From the NCBI GenBank assembly GCA_900752545.1, contig CAADVS010000022.1:1-37540 (forward strand): DNA of 37,540 nucleotides, read 5' to 3'. This DNA is from an uncultured Collinsella sp. (GTDB lineage: Bacteria; Actinomycetota; Coriobacteriia; Coriobacteriales; Coriobacteriaceae). Shown here piece by piece: positions 24,174-32,436 of the stretch. Position numbers and translations under genes: made by a program. How positions within the stretch are numbered: position 1 is the stretch's first letter; every line of letters begins with the position of its first letter. A model generated the notes under the pieces. That model saw only the letters and a program-made list of their open reading frames with translations, did no database searches and was not told the DNA's origin.

Positions 24174-26441
24174 ATGCCCCAAATTAACCTCATGGAACTC
24201 GCCGAGCAGTCTTTTGGCACCTCGCTCGAGCAGCTCGACGACCGTCGCGTTTACAAGCTGCTGGTCAAACTCGTGCAGGAGCGCTCCGCCGCCCGCCCGC
24301 TCAACAACGGCAAGAAAAAGCTCTATTACATTTCCGCCGAATTTTTGATCGGCAAGCTGCTCATCAACAACATGATCGACCTCGGCATCTACGACGAGGT
24401 TAAGGACCAGCTCACCGCCGCAGGTCACGACCTCAACAAGATCGAGGAGTTCGAGGTCGAGCCGTCGCTCGGCAACGGCGGTCTGGGCCGCCTGGCCGCG
24501 TGCTTCCTGGATTCCATCGCCACGCTGGGCCTGACCGGCGACGGCGTGGGCCTCAACTACCACTACGGCCTGTTCCGTCAGCGCTTTGTCGACAATCAGC
24601 AGAAGGCCGTCCCCGACGAGTGGCTCGGCGAGCAGGATATCCTGATCGATGACGACCGCTCCTACACTGTTGAGTTCGGCGACTTTGCCGTTACCTCCAA
24701 GCTCGTCAACATCGACGTGCCCGGCTACGGCCAGCCCGCCAAGAATCGTTTGCGCCTGTTCGACCTGGCAAGCGTCGACGACGGCCTGGTACCCGGCAGC
24801 TCCATCGACTTCGATAAGACGAAGATCGCCAAGAACCTCACCCTGTTCCTCTACCCCGACGATTCTGACGAGCAGGGCCGTCTGCTTCGCATCTACCAGG
24901 AATACTTCATGGTGAGCAACGCCGCCCAGCTCCTGATCGACGAGGCCATCGAGCGCGGCAGCAACCTGCACGATCTGGCCGACTACGCCGTGGTCCAGAT
25001 TAACGACACGCACCCCACCATGGTCATCCCCGAGCTCATTCGCTTGCTCACCACCGAGCACGACATCGAGTTTGACGAGGCCGTGACCATCGTACGCTCC
25101 ATGGTCGCCTACACTAACCACACGATTCTTGCCGAGGCGCTCGAGAAGTGGCCGCTCACCAGCCTGCAGAAGGTCTCCCCTGCCATCGCCGATATTATCG
25201 TCAAGCTCGATAAGGTCGCAAAGGCCGAGCACGACGACCCGCGCGTCGCCATCATCGACGAATACGACACCGTCCACATGGCCCACATGGACATCCACTT
25301 TGGCTTCTCCATCAACGGCGTCGCCGCACTCCACACCAAGATCCTGGAGGACACCGAGCTTCATCCGTTCTACGAGATCTACCCCGAGAAGTTCTCCAAT
25401 AAGACCAACGGCATCACCTTCCGCCGCTGGATCCAGGGAGCCAACCCCGCGCTTGCCAGCCTGCTCGACGATGTAATCGGTACCGATTGGCGCAGCACCG
25501 GCAACCTGAGCAAGCTCGCCGACTTCGCCGACGATAAGAGCATTCTTGAGCGCTTGGCCGCCACCAAGGCCAAAGCCAAAACCATCATGCGCGAGTTTAT
25601 GGCGCTCGAACAGGGCGTGACGATCCCCTCCAACGCCATCATCGATGTTCAGGTCAAGCGTATCCACGAGTACAAGCGCCAGCAGATGCTCGCGCTCTAC
25701 ATCATCTGGAAGTACCTCGACATCAAGAACGGTAATAGACCTGAGCACCCCGTCACCATCATCTTTGGCGGCAAGGCAGCGCCCGCCTATACCATCGCTC
25801 AGGACATCATCCACCTCATCCTGACGCTTTCCCAGTGGATCGCCAACGACCCCGACGTGGCTCCCTACCTGCAGGTCGTTATGATCGAGAACTACAACGT
25901 CACCGCCGCCGAGCGCGTGATTCCCGCTGCCGACATCTCCGAGCAGATCAGCCTGGCCTCCAAGGAGGCGAGCGGCACCTCCAACATGAAGTTCATGCTC
26001 AACGGCGCTTTGACCCTGTGCACGCTCGACGGTGCCAACGTGGAGATTGCCGAGCTCGTGGGTGACGAGAACATCTACACCTTCGGCGCTTCCTCCAAGC
26101 AGGTCGAACAGCTCTACGCCGACGGCAGCTATGACGCCGGCGCGCTCTATCGCAAGCCCGGCATCAAGCTGCTGGTGGACTTCATCACCAACCCCGCCTT
26201 TATGGCGACCGGCAACGCCGAGCGCCTGCAGCGTCTGCACGACGACATCAAGGGCAAGGACTGGTTTATGGCCCTGCTCGACATTGAGGAGTACATCCAG
26301 ACCAAGGAGCGCGTGCTGGCAGACTACGAGGACCAGGACGCTTGGATGCGCAAGGCGCTGATCAACATCGCCAACGCCGGCACCTTCTCGTCTGACCGCA
26401 CGATCTCACAGTACAACGACGAGATTTGGCACCTGAGCTAA
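24174..26441 (+). CDS. malP: Glycogen/maltodextrin phosphorylase
   Basis: 755 residues from ATG 24174 with ACAGGAGAAAAC upstream; ATG 24147 in the same frame lacks a site. It phosphorolyses alpha-1,4-glucans to glucose-1-phosphate using pyridoxal phosphate. Features: YYISAEFLIGKLLINN, EPSLGNGGLGRLAACFLDS, NDTHPTMVIPEL, KTNGITFRRWI, KRIHEYKRQQ, and the PLP-lysine motif EASGTSNMKFMLNGAL followed by TLDGANVEI. Length is that of bacterial GT35 enzymes without regulatory extension. With malQ it converts imported maltodextrins to glucose and glucose-1-phosphate. Confidence 0.97.
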   Translation: MPQINLMELAEQSFGTSLEQLDDRRVYKLLVKLVQERSAARPLNNGKKKLYYISAEFLIGKLLINNMIDLGIYDEVKDQLTAAGHDLNKIEEFEVEPSLGNGGLGRLAACFLDSIATLGLTGDGVGLNYHYGLFRQRFVDNQQKAVPDEWLGEQDILIDDDRSYTVEFGDFAVTSKLVNIDVPGYGQPAKNRLRLFDLASVDDGLVPGSSIDFDKTKIAKNLTLFLYPDDSDEQGRLLRIYQEYFMVSNAAQLLIDEAIERGSNLHDLADYAVVQINDTHPTMVIPELIRLLTTEHDIEFDEAVTIVRSMVAYTNHTILAEALEKWPLTSLQKVSPAIADIIVKLDKVAKAEHDDPRVAIIDEYDTVHMAHMDIHFGFSINGVAALHTKILEDTELHPFYEIYPEKFSNKTNGITFRRWIQGANPALASLLDDVIGTDWRSTGNLSKLADFADDKSILERLAATKAKAKTIMREFMALEQGVTIPSNAIIDVQVKRIHEYKRQQMLALYIIWKYLDIKNGNRPEHPVTIIFGGKAAPAYTIAQDIIHLILTLSQWIANDPDVAPYLQVVMIENYNVTAAERVIPAADISEQISLASKEASGTSNMKFMLNGALTLCTLDGANVEIAELVGDENIYTFGASSKQVEQLYADGSYDAGALYRKPGIKLLVDFITNPAFMATGNAERLQRLHDDIKGKDWFMALLDIEEYIQTKERVLADYEDQDAWMRKALINIANAGTFSSDRTISQYNDEIWHLS

Positions 26442-26467
26442 TTTCGTTTTCTTTACCCATCCTCTTG

Positions 26468-26502
26468 AAAGCGGAGTCGCGGCAACGCGGCTCCGCTTTT
26501 TG
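26468..26502 (+). terminator. malP terminator
   Basis: AAAGCGGAGTCGCGG, a CAA loop and CGCGGCTCCGCTTTTT form a long stem with a T5 tail, 27 bases past the malP stop. Textbook intrinsic terminator. Confidence 0.85.
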
Positions 26503-26540
26503 TGCCGATACGCCGGCCCGTGATTTGTCTCGACCAAACA

Positions 26541-26678
26541 ATCTCGTTCTGTAACAGGTAGCTGCCGAAATCAGCCTCCCGTGTTACAGATCGAGATGAA
26601 AGGATAGGCAGCTCGATGCTGTCTCAATCTGTAACATCTAGACCCAATTTGGCCCTCCTCCTGTTACAGATCAAGACA
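26541..26678. repeat. Two tandem hairpins with TGTTACAGATC arms
   Basis: Unit 1: 26541-26556 with 26582-26597 (16-bp arms, one mismatch). Unit 2: 26620-26636 with 26662-26678 (17-bp arms, two mismatches). Right arms of both units begin TGTTACAGATC; left arms end TCTGTAACA. Loops are 25 bases and unrelated in sequence, except both end with CCTCC-like bases. GCCGG...TTTGTCT before unit 1 and AGACAAACCGGC after unit 2 form a further outer inverted repeat. They lie between the malP and msmK-like terminators, so outside both transcripts. Confidence 0.75.
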
Positions 26679-26709
26679 AACCGGCAGATGAACGGCCCCA
26701 GCACAAAGA

Positions 26710-26748
26710 AAGGCTCCCCTCTCGCCCAGCGGATGGGAGGGGAGCCTT
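26710..26748 (-). terminator. Terminator of the sugar ABC operon
   Basis: On the reverse strand AAGGCTCCCCTC pairs with GAGGGGAGCCTT and is followed by TCTTTG. It lies about 70 bases past the ATPase stop. Confidence 0.75.
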
Positions 26749-26816
26749 ATATGTGACCACGGCAAAAGGATGGCAAAGCCGCAGTCGCCCAAAAGGAGGG
26801 CCTGATTGGATCGGGC

Positions 26817-28016
26817 CTAGATAAGGTTCTTGCCAGACACCTTATCGAAGAGATGGGTCGCGTTCTTCTCGAACTTGAACCAAATGGGGTCGCCCGCCTT
26901 GAGCGCACCCTTGGCCTCGAGATCGACGACGGGGATGATCAGGACAAACTGGCCGTCGGGAGACATCACATGAACGTGCTCGGTCGAACCCATGAGCTCG
27001 GTGACCTCGATGGTGCCCTGAAGCGCACCCTCCTCGCCCTTTTCGGCAAGCAGAATCTGCTCGGGACGTACGCCGGCCGTGATCTCCTTCACGTCGCCGC
27101 CGTCCCAATTAAGGGCGAGCTGAGCGCAGGTCTCGGGGGCCAGCGCGACATTCATGTCGTCGGTCTTGACGGTAAAGCCGTCGCCCGAGCGCACCAGCTG
27201 GGCATCGAAGAAGTTCATCTGCGGCACGCCGATGAAGCCGGCGACGAAGATGTTCGCGGGATGGTTGAAGACCTCCTGCGGGGTGGCGATCTGCTGGACG
27301 ACGCCGTCCTTCATGACCACAATGCGATCGCCGAGGGTCATGGCCTCGGTCTGGTCGTGGGTGACGTAGATGAACGTGCCCTTGATCTCGTGGCGCAGCT
27401 TGATGAGCTCGGCACGCATCTGGTTACGCAGCTTGGCGTCCAGGTTGGACAGCGGCTCGTCCATCAGGAAGACCTTAGGATCACGCACGATGGCGCGGCC
27501 GATAGCGACACGCTGGCGCTGGCCGCCCGAAAGCGCCTTGGGCTTGCGGTCGAGGTACTCGGTGATACCCAAGATCTCGGCAGCGGAGCGAACCTTGCGG
27601 TCGATCTCGTCTTTGGGGACCTTCTTGAGCTCAAGCGTAAACGCCATGTTCTCGTACACCGTCATGTTGGGGTACAGAGCGTAGCTCTGGAACACCATGG
27701 CGATGTCGCGGTCCTTGGGCGCCACGTCGTTGACGCGCTTGCCGTCGATGAGCACGTCGCCCGAGGTAATGTCCTCCAGGCCGGCGACCATGCGCATCGT
27801 CGTGGACTTACCACAGCCAGACGGGCCAACGAGGACGACGAACTCCTGGTCGTGAACGGTGAGGTTAAAGTCCTCAACAGCGAGCACGCCATCCTCGGTA
27901 ACCTTGAGGTTGTGCTTCTTCTCCTCGGTCTTCTTCTTTTTGCCAAAGAAGCCCTTCTTTTTGGACTCGGTGTTGGGATACACCTTCTGAACATGTTTGA
28001 GAACGATCTCGGCCAT
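26817..28016 (-). CDS. Sugar ABC transporter ATPase (MsmK/UgpC/MalK type)
   Basis: 399 residues from ATG 28016 (AAAGGTAAAGAC upstream); earlier in-frame starts are unsupported. Walker A GPSGCGKSTTM, signature ALSGGQRQRVAIG, Walker B VFLMDEPLSNLD, H-loop VTHDQTEA, and a C-terminal TOBE/MalK regulatory region (GVRPEQILL). An unusual lysine-rich insertion (KKKGFFGKKKKTEEKKH, about residues 18-34) interrupts the first beta strands. It energises the two permeases upstream. The gap to the previous gene is only 67 bases. Confidence 0.93.
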   Translation of the reverse strand: MAEIVLKHVQKVYPNTESKKKGFFGKKKKTEEKKHNLKVTEDGVLAVEDFNLTVHDQEFVVLVGPSGCGKSTTMRMVAGLEDITSGDVLIDGKRVNDVAPKDRDIAMVFQSYALYPNMTVYENMAFTLELKKVPKDEIDRKVRSAAEILGITEYLDRKPKALSGGQRQRVAIGRAIVRDPKVFLMDEPLSNLDAKLRNQMRAELIKLRHEIKGTFIYVTHDQTEAMTLGDRIVVMKDGVVQQIATPQEVFNHPANIFVAGFIGVPQMNFFDAQLVRSGDGFTVKTDDMNVALAPETCAQLALNWDGGDVKEITAGVRPEQILLAEKGEEGALQGTIEVTELMGSTEHVHVMSPDGQFVLIIPVVDLEAKGALKAGDPIWFKFEKNATHLFDKVSGKNLI

Positions 28017-28083
28017 GTCTTTACCTTTCGATATGCGGCACCATGTTGAGGGCGCCGCAGAAACTTGCAAAACAGTTACGGCA

Positions 28084-28923
28084 TCAGCCCTTGACGGCAC
28101 CTGCCACCACGCCGTCGATGATGTACTTCTGGCAGAGGATGTACATGACGACGATGGGGATAACAACCATCATGATGCAGGCCATCATGGGACCGAGCTC
28201 GACGTGGCCATAGCCGCCGCGGAAGTACTGGATCAAGATAGGAATGGTCTTGTACTTGGTGGAGTCGAGGGTGAGGTAGGGCAGCAGGTAGTCGTTCCAG
28301 ACCCACATGGTCTCGAGGATGCCGACCGAAAGATAGGTGGGCTTCATGATGGGAAGGACGATCTTAAAGAACACCTGGACCGGATTGCAGCCGTCGATCA
28401 TGGCCGCCTCCTCGATCTCGAGCGGGATGTTCTTTACAAAGCCGGCGAACATAAAGACCGCCAGGCCCGCGCCAAAGCCCAGATAGATAAAGCAGATGTT
28501 GAACGGTGTGTTAAAGCCAATGCGGTCCGCCAAATTGGACAGCGTGAACATGAGCATCTGGAACGGTACGACCATCGAGAACACGAACAGGTAATAGAAG
28601 AAGTTCGAGATCTTGTTGTTGACGCGCACCACGTACCAAGCGCACATGGAGCAGCACACCAAAATCAGCACGACCGACGTGACCGTGATAATGAGCGAGT
28701 ACATAAACGCCGAGGCAAAGCCCTGCTCGTTAAGAGCGTGCACGTAGTTTGCAAGGCCGTTGAACGTCTCGGGCGTGAGCAAATCGAACGCCGTGGTGGT
28801 GCTGATTGCGGTCGCTTTCTTAAAGGAATTGAGCGCGATCATAAACACGGGGTAGATCCACGCGAGCGACAGGATCGTAAAGAAAATCGAGAGCGCACGG
28901 TTGATAACCTTATCGCGTTTCAT
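28084..28923 (-). CDS. Sugar ABC permease, MalG type
   Basis: 279 residues with six membrane segments. The cytoplasmic EAA loop is EIEEAAMIDGCNPVQVFFKI, the ATPase contact site of MalG-like permeases. Start ATG 28923 overlaps the malF-type stop by one base (TAATG), with AAGGAGGTG upstream. Partner of the next permease. Confidence 0.93.
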   Translation of the reverse strand: MKRDKVINRALSIFFTILSLAWIYPVFMIALNSFKKATAISTTTAFDLLTPETFNGLANYVHALNEQGFASAFMYSLIITVTSVVLILVCCSMCAWYVVRVNNKISNFFYYLFVFSMVVPFQMLMFTLSNLADRIGFNTPFNICFIYLGFGAGLAVFMFAGFVKNIPLEIEEAAMIDGCNPVQVFFKIVLPIMKPTYLSVGILETMWVWNDYLLPYLTLDSTKYKTIPILIQYFRGGYGHVELGPMMACIMMVVIPIVVMYILCQKYIIDGVVAGAVKG

Positions 28924-29777
28924 TACTGCTGCACCTCCTTGGACCTCGTGGCCTTAAGCTGAATCATGGAGATGGCTACGACCAGGATGCAGAAGATAAC
29001 CGCCTTGGCCTGACCGATGCCCTGCCATGCGATACCGGCACGCGAATAGAACGTGTTGTAGATGTTCAGGGCGAGCATCTCGGTGGAGTGCGCGGGGGCG
29101 CCGCCGGTAAGGGCGAGGTTCTGGTCGAACAGCTTAAAGCCGTTGGTGATGGACAGGAACAGGCAGATGGTGATGGTCGGCATCAGGTTAGGGATCTTAA
29201 CCTTCCAAAACGTCTGCCATGCCGTGGCACCGTCGACCTTGGCGGCCTCGATGTAGTCGGACGGAATGGACTGCAGACCAGCGATGTAGATGATCATCAT
29301 GTAGCCGACCTGCTGCCACAGGGTCAGGATGATAAGGCCCCAGAAGCCAGCAGCAGAGTTAAGGGCGATGAGCTGGGCGCCCACGTTGGAGAGCAGGCAG
29401 TTGATCAGAATCTGCCAGATGTAGCCCAGCACGATGCCGCCGATCAGGTTAGGCATAAAGAAGATCGTACGGAAGATGTTGGTGCCCTTGAGCGCTTTGC
29501 GGGTGAGCGCCTGCGCGATGGCGAGGGCGATCACGTTGATGAGCACCGTCGACAGGAAGGCAAACGCCACGGTAAAGAAGAACGACGTGGCAAACTGCGG
29601 ATCGGACAGTGCGCGCACGTAGTTCTCGATACCGACAAAGTGCGTGTTGTTGATGGTAATAAACTGGCAGAACGAGAGATAGAAACCCTGGATAAAGGGG
29701 ATCACGAACCCGATCATAAACGCCAGACACGTGGGCAGCATAAAGAGCGGCCACCAGCGCTTGAGTGCTTTGCCCAT
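28923..29777 (-). CDS. Sugar ABC permease, MalF type
   Basis: 284 residues with six membrane segments and no large periplasmic insert, as in Gram-positive MalF-like proteins. EAA loop: DYIEAAKVDGATAWQTFWKV. Start ATG 29777 has AAAGGACCC upstream. A strong hairpin separates it from the binding-protein gene. Confidence 0.93.
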   Translation of the reverse strand: MGKALKRWWPLFMLPTCLAFMIGFVIPFIQGFYLSFCQFITINNTHFVGIENYVRALSDPQFATSFFFTVAFAFLSTVLINVIALAIAQALTRKALKGTNIFRTIFFMPNLIGGIVLGYIWQILINCLLSNVGAQLIALNSAAGFWGLIILTLWQQVGYMMIIYIAGLQSIPSDYIEAAKVDGATAWQTFWKVKIPNLMPTITICLFLSITNGFKLFDQNLALTGGAPAHSTEMLALNIYNTFYSRAGIAWQGIGQAKAVIFCILVVAISMIQLKATRSKEVQQ

Positions 29778-29797
29778 AGAAGGGTCCTTTCAATATG

Positions 29798-29833
29798 CAG
29801 GGGGCGGGCAAACCAACGTCTGCCCGCCCCCTG
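29798..29833 (-). terminator. Hairpin between binding protein and permease genes
   Basis: CAGGGGGCGGGCA and its exact complement (13 bp) enclose a ten-base loop. Without a T-run it is more likely an mRNA stabiliser or attenuator that keeps the binding protein more abundant than the permeases, as in malEFG-type operons. Confidence 0.6.
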
Positions 29834-29864
29834 TCGCTAATCAGATAGCTTGGGCAGCAACTGC

Positions 29865-31181
29865 TTACTCGGAAGCAGCCTTCTCGGTCTTCCAGCCATC
29901 GACGAAGGCGTTCTTGACGCCGTCCCACTTGCTGTTGTCGGCAGCATAGGCAATCAGAGCCTGCTTGAGGTTCTTCTTCCACTCCTCAGAGGGGATGTAA
30001 ACGAAGTCCCAAGCGACGGTCTTCTTGCCGTCCTTGGCCATGGCAACGGCCTGCTGCGAGAAGACGTTGGTGGTCTCCTTAGCGCTCTTGAACGGGGCAG
30101 TCAGACCCATCTTGTCAGCGATGATGCTGGTGGCGGTGTCAGAAGTGACGCACCAATACATGAAGTCCTCGGTGGCCTTCTGGGCATCCTCGGAAGCCTG
30201 GGAGCTGACGCACCAGTAGTTCTCGCCGCCGGAGCACAGGCCCTGGTTCTCCTCGCCGTCGACACCGATGTAGATGGGCATCATGCCAATCTGATCGTCG
30301 GTCATGCCGGCCTTGGTGAGGTCAGCGTAGGCCCAAGAACCGTTCTGGTAGAAGACGGCCTTGCCGGTTGCGAACTCGTTGGTGGCGTCGTCGCCGGTCT
30401 TGGAGGCAAGCTGCGAAGGATCGCAGGTGGAGTCGGTGATGTACAGGTCGAAAATCTGCTTGAAGTTGTCGAGATACTCGCCCTTGATCTCGTCGTCCTC
30501 CTGGTTGTGCTCCTTCTCGAACTCGTAGTAGAGCGGGAGGTTGGCGAGGTGGGTGGTGTAGCGCCAGCTGGAGGAGTCATCCATGCCGGCGGAAGTAAAG
30601 GCACCCTCAACACCAAGCTCGTCCTTGCGGGCCTGGATGTCGTCGGCACAAGCCTTCAGCTTGTCGAAGGAGTTGATGTCCTCGGCCTTGTAGCCAGCCT
30701 TCTCGAGCAGCTGCTTGTTGTAGATGATGCCGTAGCTCTCCTGGACCCAGTCGATACCCAGATCCTTGCCGTCGGACTGCAGAGCCAGGGAGTCGTCAAT
30801 GAGCTCACCGCGAAGCTTGGTATCGGACAGGTCGGCGCAGTAATCCTTCCAGTTCTTAAGGCCGGTGGGGCCGTTGACCTGGAACAGAGTCGGAGCGGAG
30901 CTCTTGGACATCTCGGACTTGAGCTTCTCCTCGTAGGTGTTGGAGGCGGCGGTCACGATCTTGACCTCGACGCCCTTCTCCTTCTTATAGGCCTTGGCGA
31001 TCTCCTTCCACTCCTTATCGACCTCGGGCTTGAATTGGAGGAAGTAGACCTCGGCAGCGTCACCAGAAGCAGAGGAGCCGGAGCCGGCAGAACCACCGCA
31101 GCCCACGAGACCCAGACCAAGAACCGCAGCCGCGGAACCAGCAAAGCCCAGGAACTGCCTTCTGCTCATTTCGTTCTTCAT
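29865..31181 (-). CDS. Extracellular sugar-binding lipoprotein
   Basis: 438 residues from ATG 31181 with AAAGGGTGG upstream. The signal peptide combines a twin-arginine motif (SRRQFLGFAG) with a lipobox (LVGC), then a Gly/Ser linker and a family-1 solute-binding fold. Mature features include QVNGPTGLKNWKDY, GKAVFYQNGSWAYAD and the C-terminal KKNLKQALIA segment. It delivers an oligosaccharide to the two permeases. Neighbouring malQ and malP point to maltodextrin, but specificity cannot be read from sequence. Confidence 0.92.
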   Translation of the reverse strand: MKNEMSRRQFLGFAGSAAAVLGLGLVGCGGSAGSGSSASGDAAEVYFLQFKPEVDKEWKEIAKAYKKEKGVEVKIVTAASNTYEEKLKSEMSKSSAPTLFQVNGPTGLKNWKDYCADLSDTKLRGELIDDSLALQSDGKDLGIDWVQESYGIIYNKQLLEKAGYKAEDINSFDKLKACADDIQARKDELGVEGAFTSAGMDDSSSWRYTTHLANLPLYYEFEKEHNQEDDEIKGEYLDNFKQIFDLYITDSTCDPSQLASKTGDDATNEFATGKAVFYQNGSWAYADLTKAGMTDDQIGMMPIYIGVDGEENQGLCSGGENYWCVSSQASEDAQKATEDFMYWCVTSDTATSIIADKMGLTAPFKSAKETTNVFSQQAVAMAKDGKKTVAWDFVYIPSEEWKKNLKQALIAYAADNSKWDGVKNAFVDGWKTEKAASE

Positions 31182-31289
31182 TACAATCCACCCTTTCACA
31201 CCGTGGCGGCACCCTTTGCCGCCGCCTTCGGAGATTGGCTCGGGGACTTTGCCCCTTTTGCTGATTTGTACGATACGCTATTTGGCTAG

Positions 31290-31376
31290 TTGTTTGAACA
31301 AGTATTACTAGAGCGGTAGAAAAACTTCGGTGAACGGTAATTTCAACTTGATACTTGACAAGTTTTGTATAAACAA
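31290..31376 (-). promoter_or_regulatory. Two operator-like sites upstream of the ABC operon
   Basis: TTGTTTGAACAA (31290-31301) and TTGTATAAACAA (31365-31376) are both near-palindromes of the form TTGTwTrAACAA. A further palindrome, ACTTGACAAGT, lies at about 31353-31363. All fall in the 31182-31397 promoter region of the binding-protein gene. Their relation to two more copies beside the PTS gene suggests binding by the GntR regulator encoded between them. Confidence 0.5.
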
Positions 31377-31397
31377 TTATTTGTTATCGAATGCAGA

Positions 31398-31446
31398 GAA
31401 AACGCCCGGTCAAGCCGATACATCGTCGGTTTGACCGGGCGTTTTC
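31398..31446 (-). terminator. Terminator of the GntR gene
   Basis: A 16-bp perfect stem (GAAAACGCCCGGTCAA and complement) with inner CCGA/TCGG pairing, 41 bases past the GntR stop. Very stable; A/T-rich at its base. Confidence 0.75.
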
Positions 31447-31487
31447 GCTTTGAGGGCATGAGTCTCGTCAGGCTGCGAGCTAGCCGA

Positions 31488-32207
31488 CTATCGCTTGGAG
31501 TTGACGCGGTAGTGGAAGATCTCGGGATGCGTGCGGGCATGCGTGACCTCGAACAAGATGCCATCCGAGGTGTACGATTGGCTCTCCATGACGGCGACGC
31601 AGTTGTACTTACCAAGGTCCAAGTAGCTGCAGTCCTCATCGTTGGCGAGCTCGACACTCACCGTACGACGGCTCGCCATCACTTTGACGCCGCGCTTGTG
31701 CTCCAGATAGTCGTAAATTGACCTTGCGGCGATCTCGGGCGTCAGGCCTTTGGCGATCGACTCCAGAAAATAGCCGTGGTCCACCTGGCGAGCGTTACCG
31801 TTAAGGCTACGGACGCGCACCACGCGAATCAACTTCTCGCCCACCTTAAAGCCCAGGCGACGAGAGAGTTGCTCGGTGCAGACCAGATGTTCAAAAGACT
31901 TAACGTCCGTCGATGCAACGGCATTGTTGCGCTTTGCAAACTCGCCAAACGACTCGACTTCCTCGAGCGCGCCCAGCATATCGGTTTCGCCTTTAAGCCA
32001 AATGACGCGCACGCCCTTGCCGTGTATGGGCTGCACAAACATCCCGTCGGCCAGCATACCCAAGGCGCGACGGACGGTATTGCGAGTGCATCCGAACTCC
32101 GCGGTCAGCTCGGCTTCGGTTGGCAGCATCTCCTGAAACGCATAGGTCCCATTAATGATGCGCGAGCGTATTTCTCGGTAGATTCCTTCGTATATCGCTT
32201 TTGGCAT
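31488..32207 (-). CDS. GntR/UTRA regulator, TreR-like
   Basis: 239 residues. N-terminal winged helix (LPTEAELTAEFGCTRNTVRR, wing HGKGVRV), then a UTRA domain from about residue 85. Layout and neighbours (alpha-glucoside PTS, sugar ABC importer) fit a TreR/GmuR-like repressor responding to a phosphorylated disaccharide. It lies between the two transport operons and is read in the same direction as the ABC genes. TTGTTTAAACCG at 32262-32273, 55 bases before its start, suggests autoregulation. Confidence 0.88.
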   Translation of the reverse strand: MPKAIYEGIYREIRSRIINGTYAFQEMLPTEAELTAEFGCTRNTVRRALGMLADGMFVQPIHGKGVRVIWLKGETDMLGALEEVESFGEFAKRNNAVASTDVKSFEHLVCTEQLSRRLGFKVGEKLIRVVRVRSLNGNARQVDHGYFLESIAKGLTPEIAARSIYDYLEHKRGVKVMASRRTVSVELANDEDCSYLDLGKYNCVAVMESQSYTSDGILFEVTHARTHPEIFHYRVNSKR

Positions 32208-32261
32208 TGTTTCACCTCTACATTATTCATTTCCGGCTAGGCACGATAGCATTTCTTAAAG

Positions 32262-32395
32262 TTGTTTAAACCGAATATCGGTGAAGCGACAGGATTTAGC
32301 CGTTGACGGTTTCTGTCATGCCCAAATCGGTTTCGCTCAAAACTGCCGGTACGACACTCGTCTGGTCCTCTACAATGAATCCATTGTTTAAACGT
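32262..32395. promoter_or_regulatory. Operator-like pair between the GntR and PTS genes
   Basis: TTGTTTAAACCG (32262-32273) and TTGTTTAAACGT (32384-32395) share the core of the two sites near 31290-31376. The second lies eight bases after TACAAT (32371-32376), a likely -10 box of the PTS gene, so binding there would block transcription start. Confidence 0.5.
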
Positions 32396-32436
32396 TTCCC
32401 CACGCGCAACGCGCCTCGATATTCGGAAGGCAGAAC

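Noticed and set aside
24132..26240. 702-codon reverse-strand open frame opposite malP (and similar ones opposite malQ, galE and the ABC ATPase)
   Set aside because: Antisense shadows of GC-rich genes; low-complexity Val/Gly/Asp composition and no motif, while the sense genes carry full catalytic motifs.
26541..26678. CRISPR array
   Set aside because: Only two units, each an inverted hairpin rather than a direct repeat with uniform spacers; no cas genes in the window.
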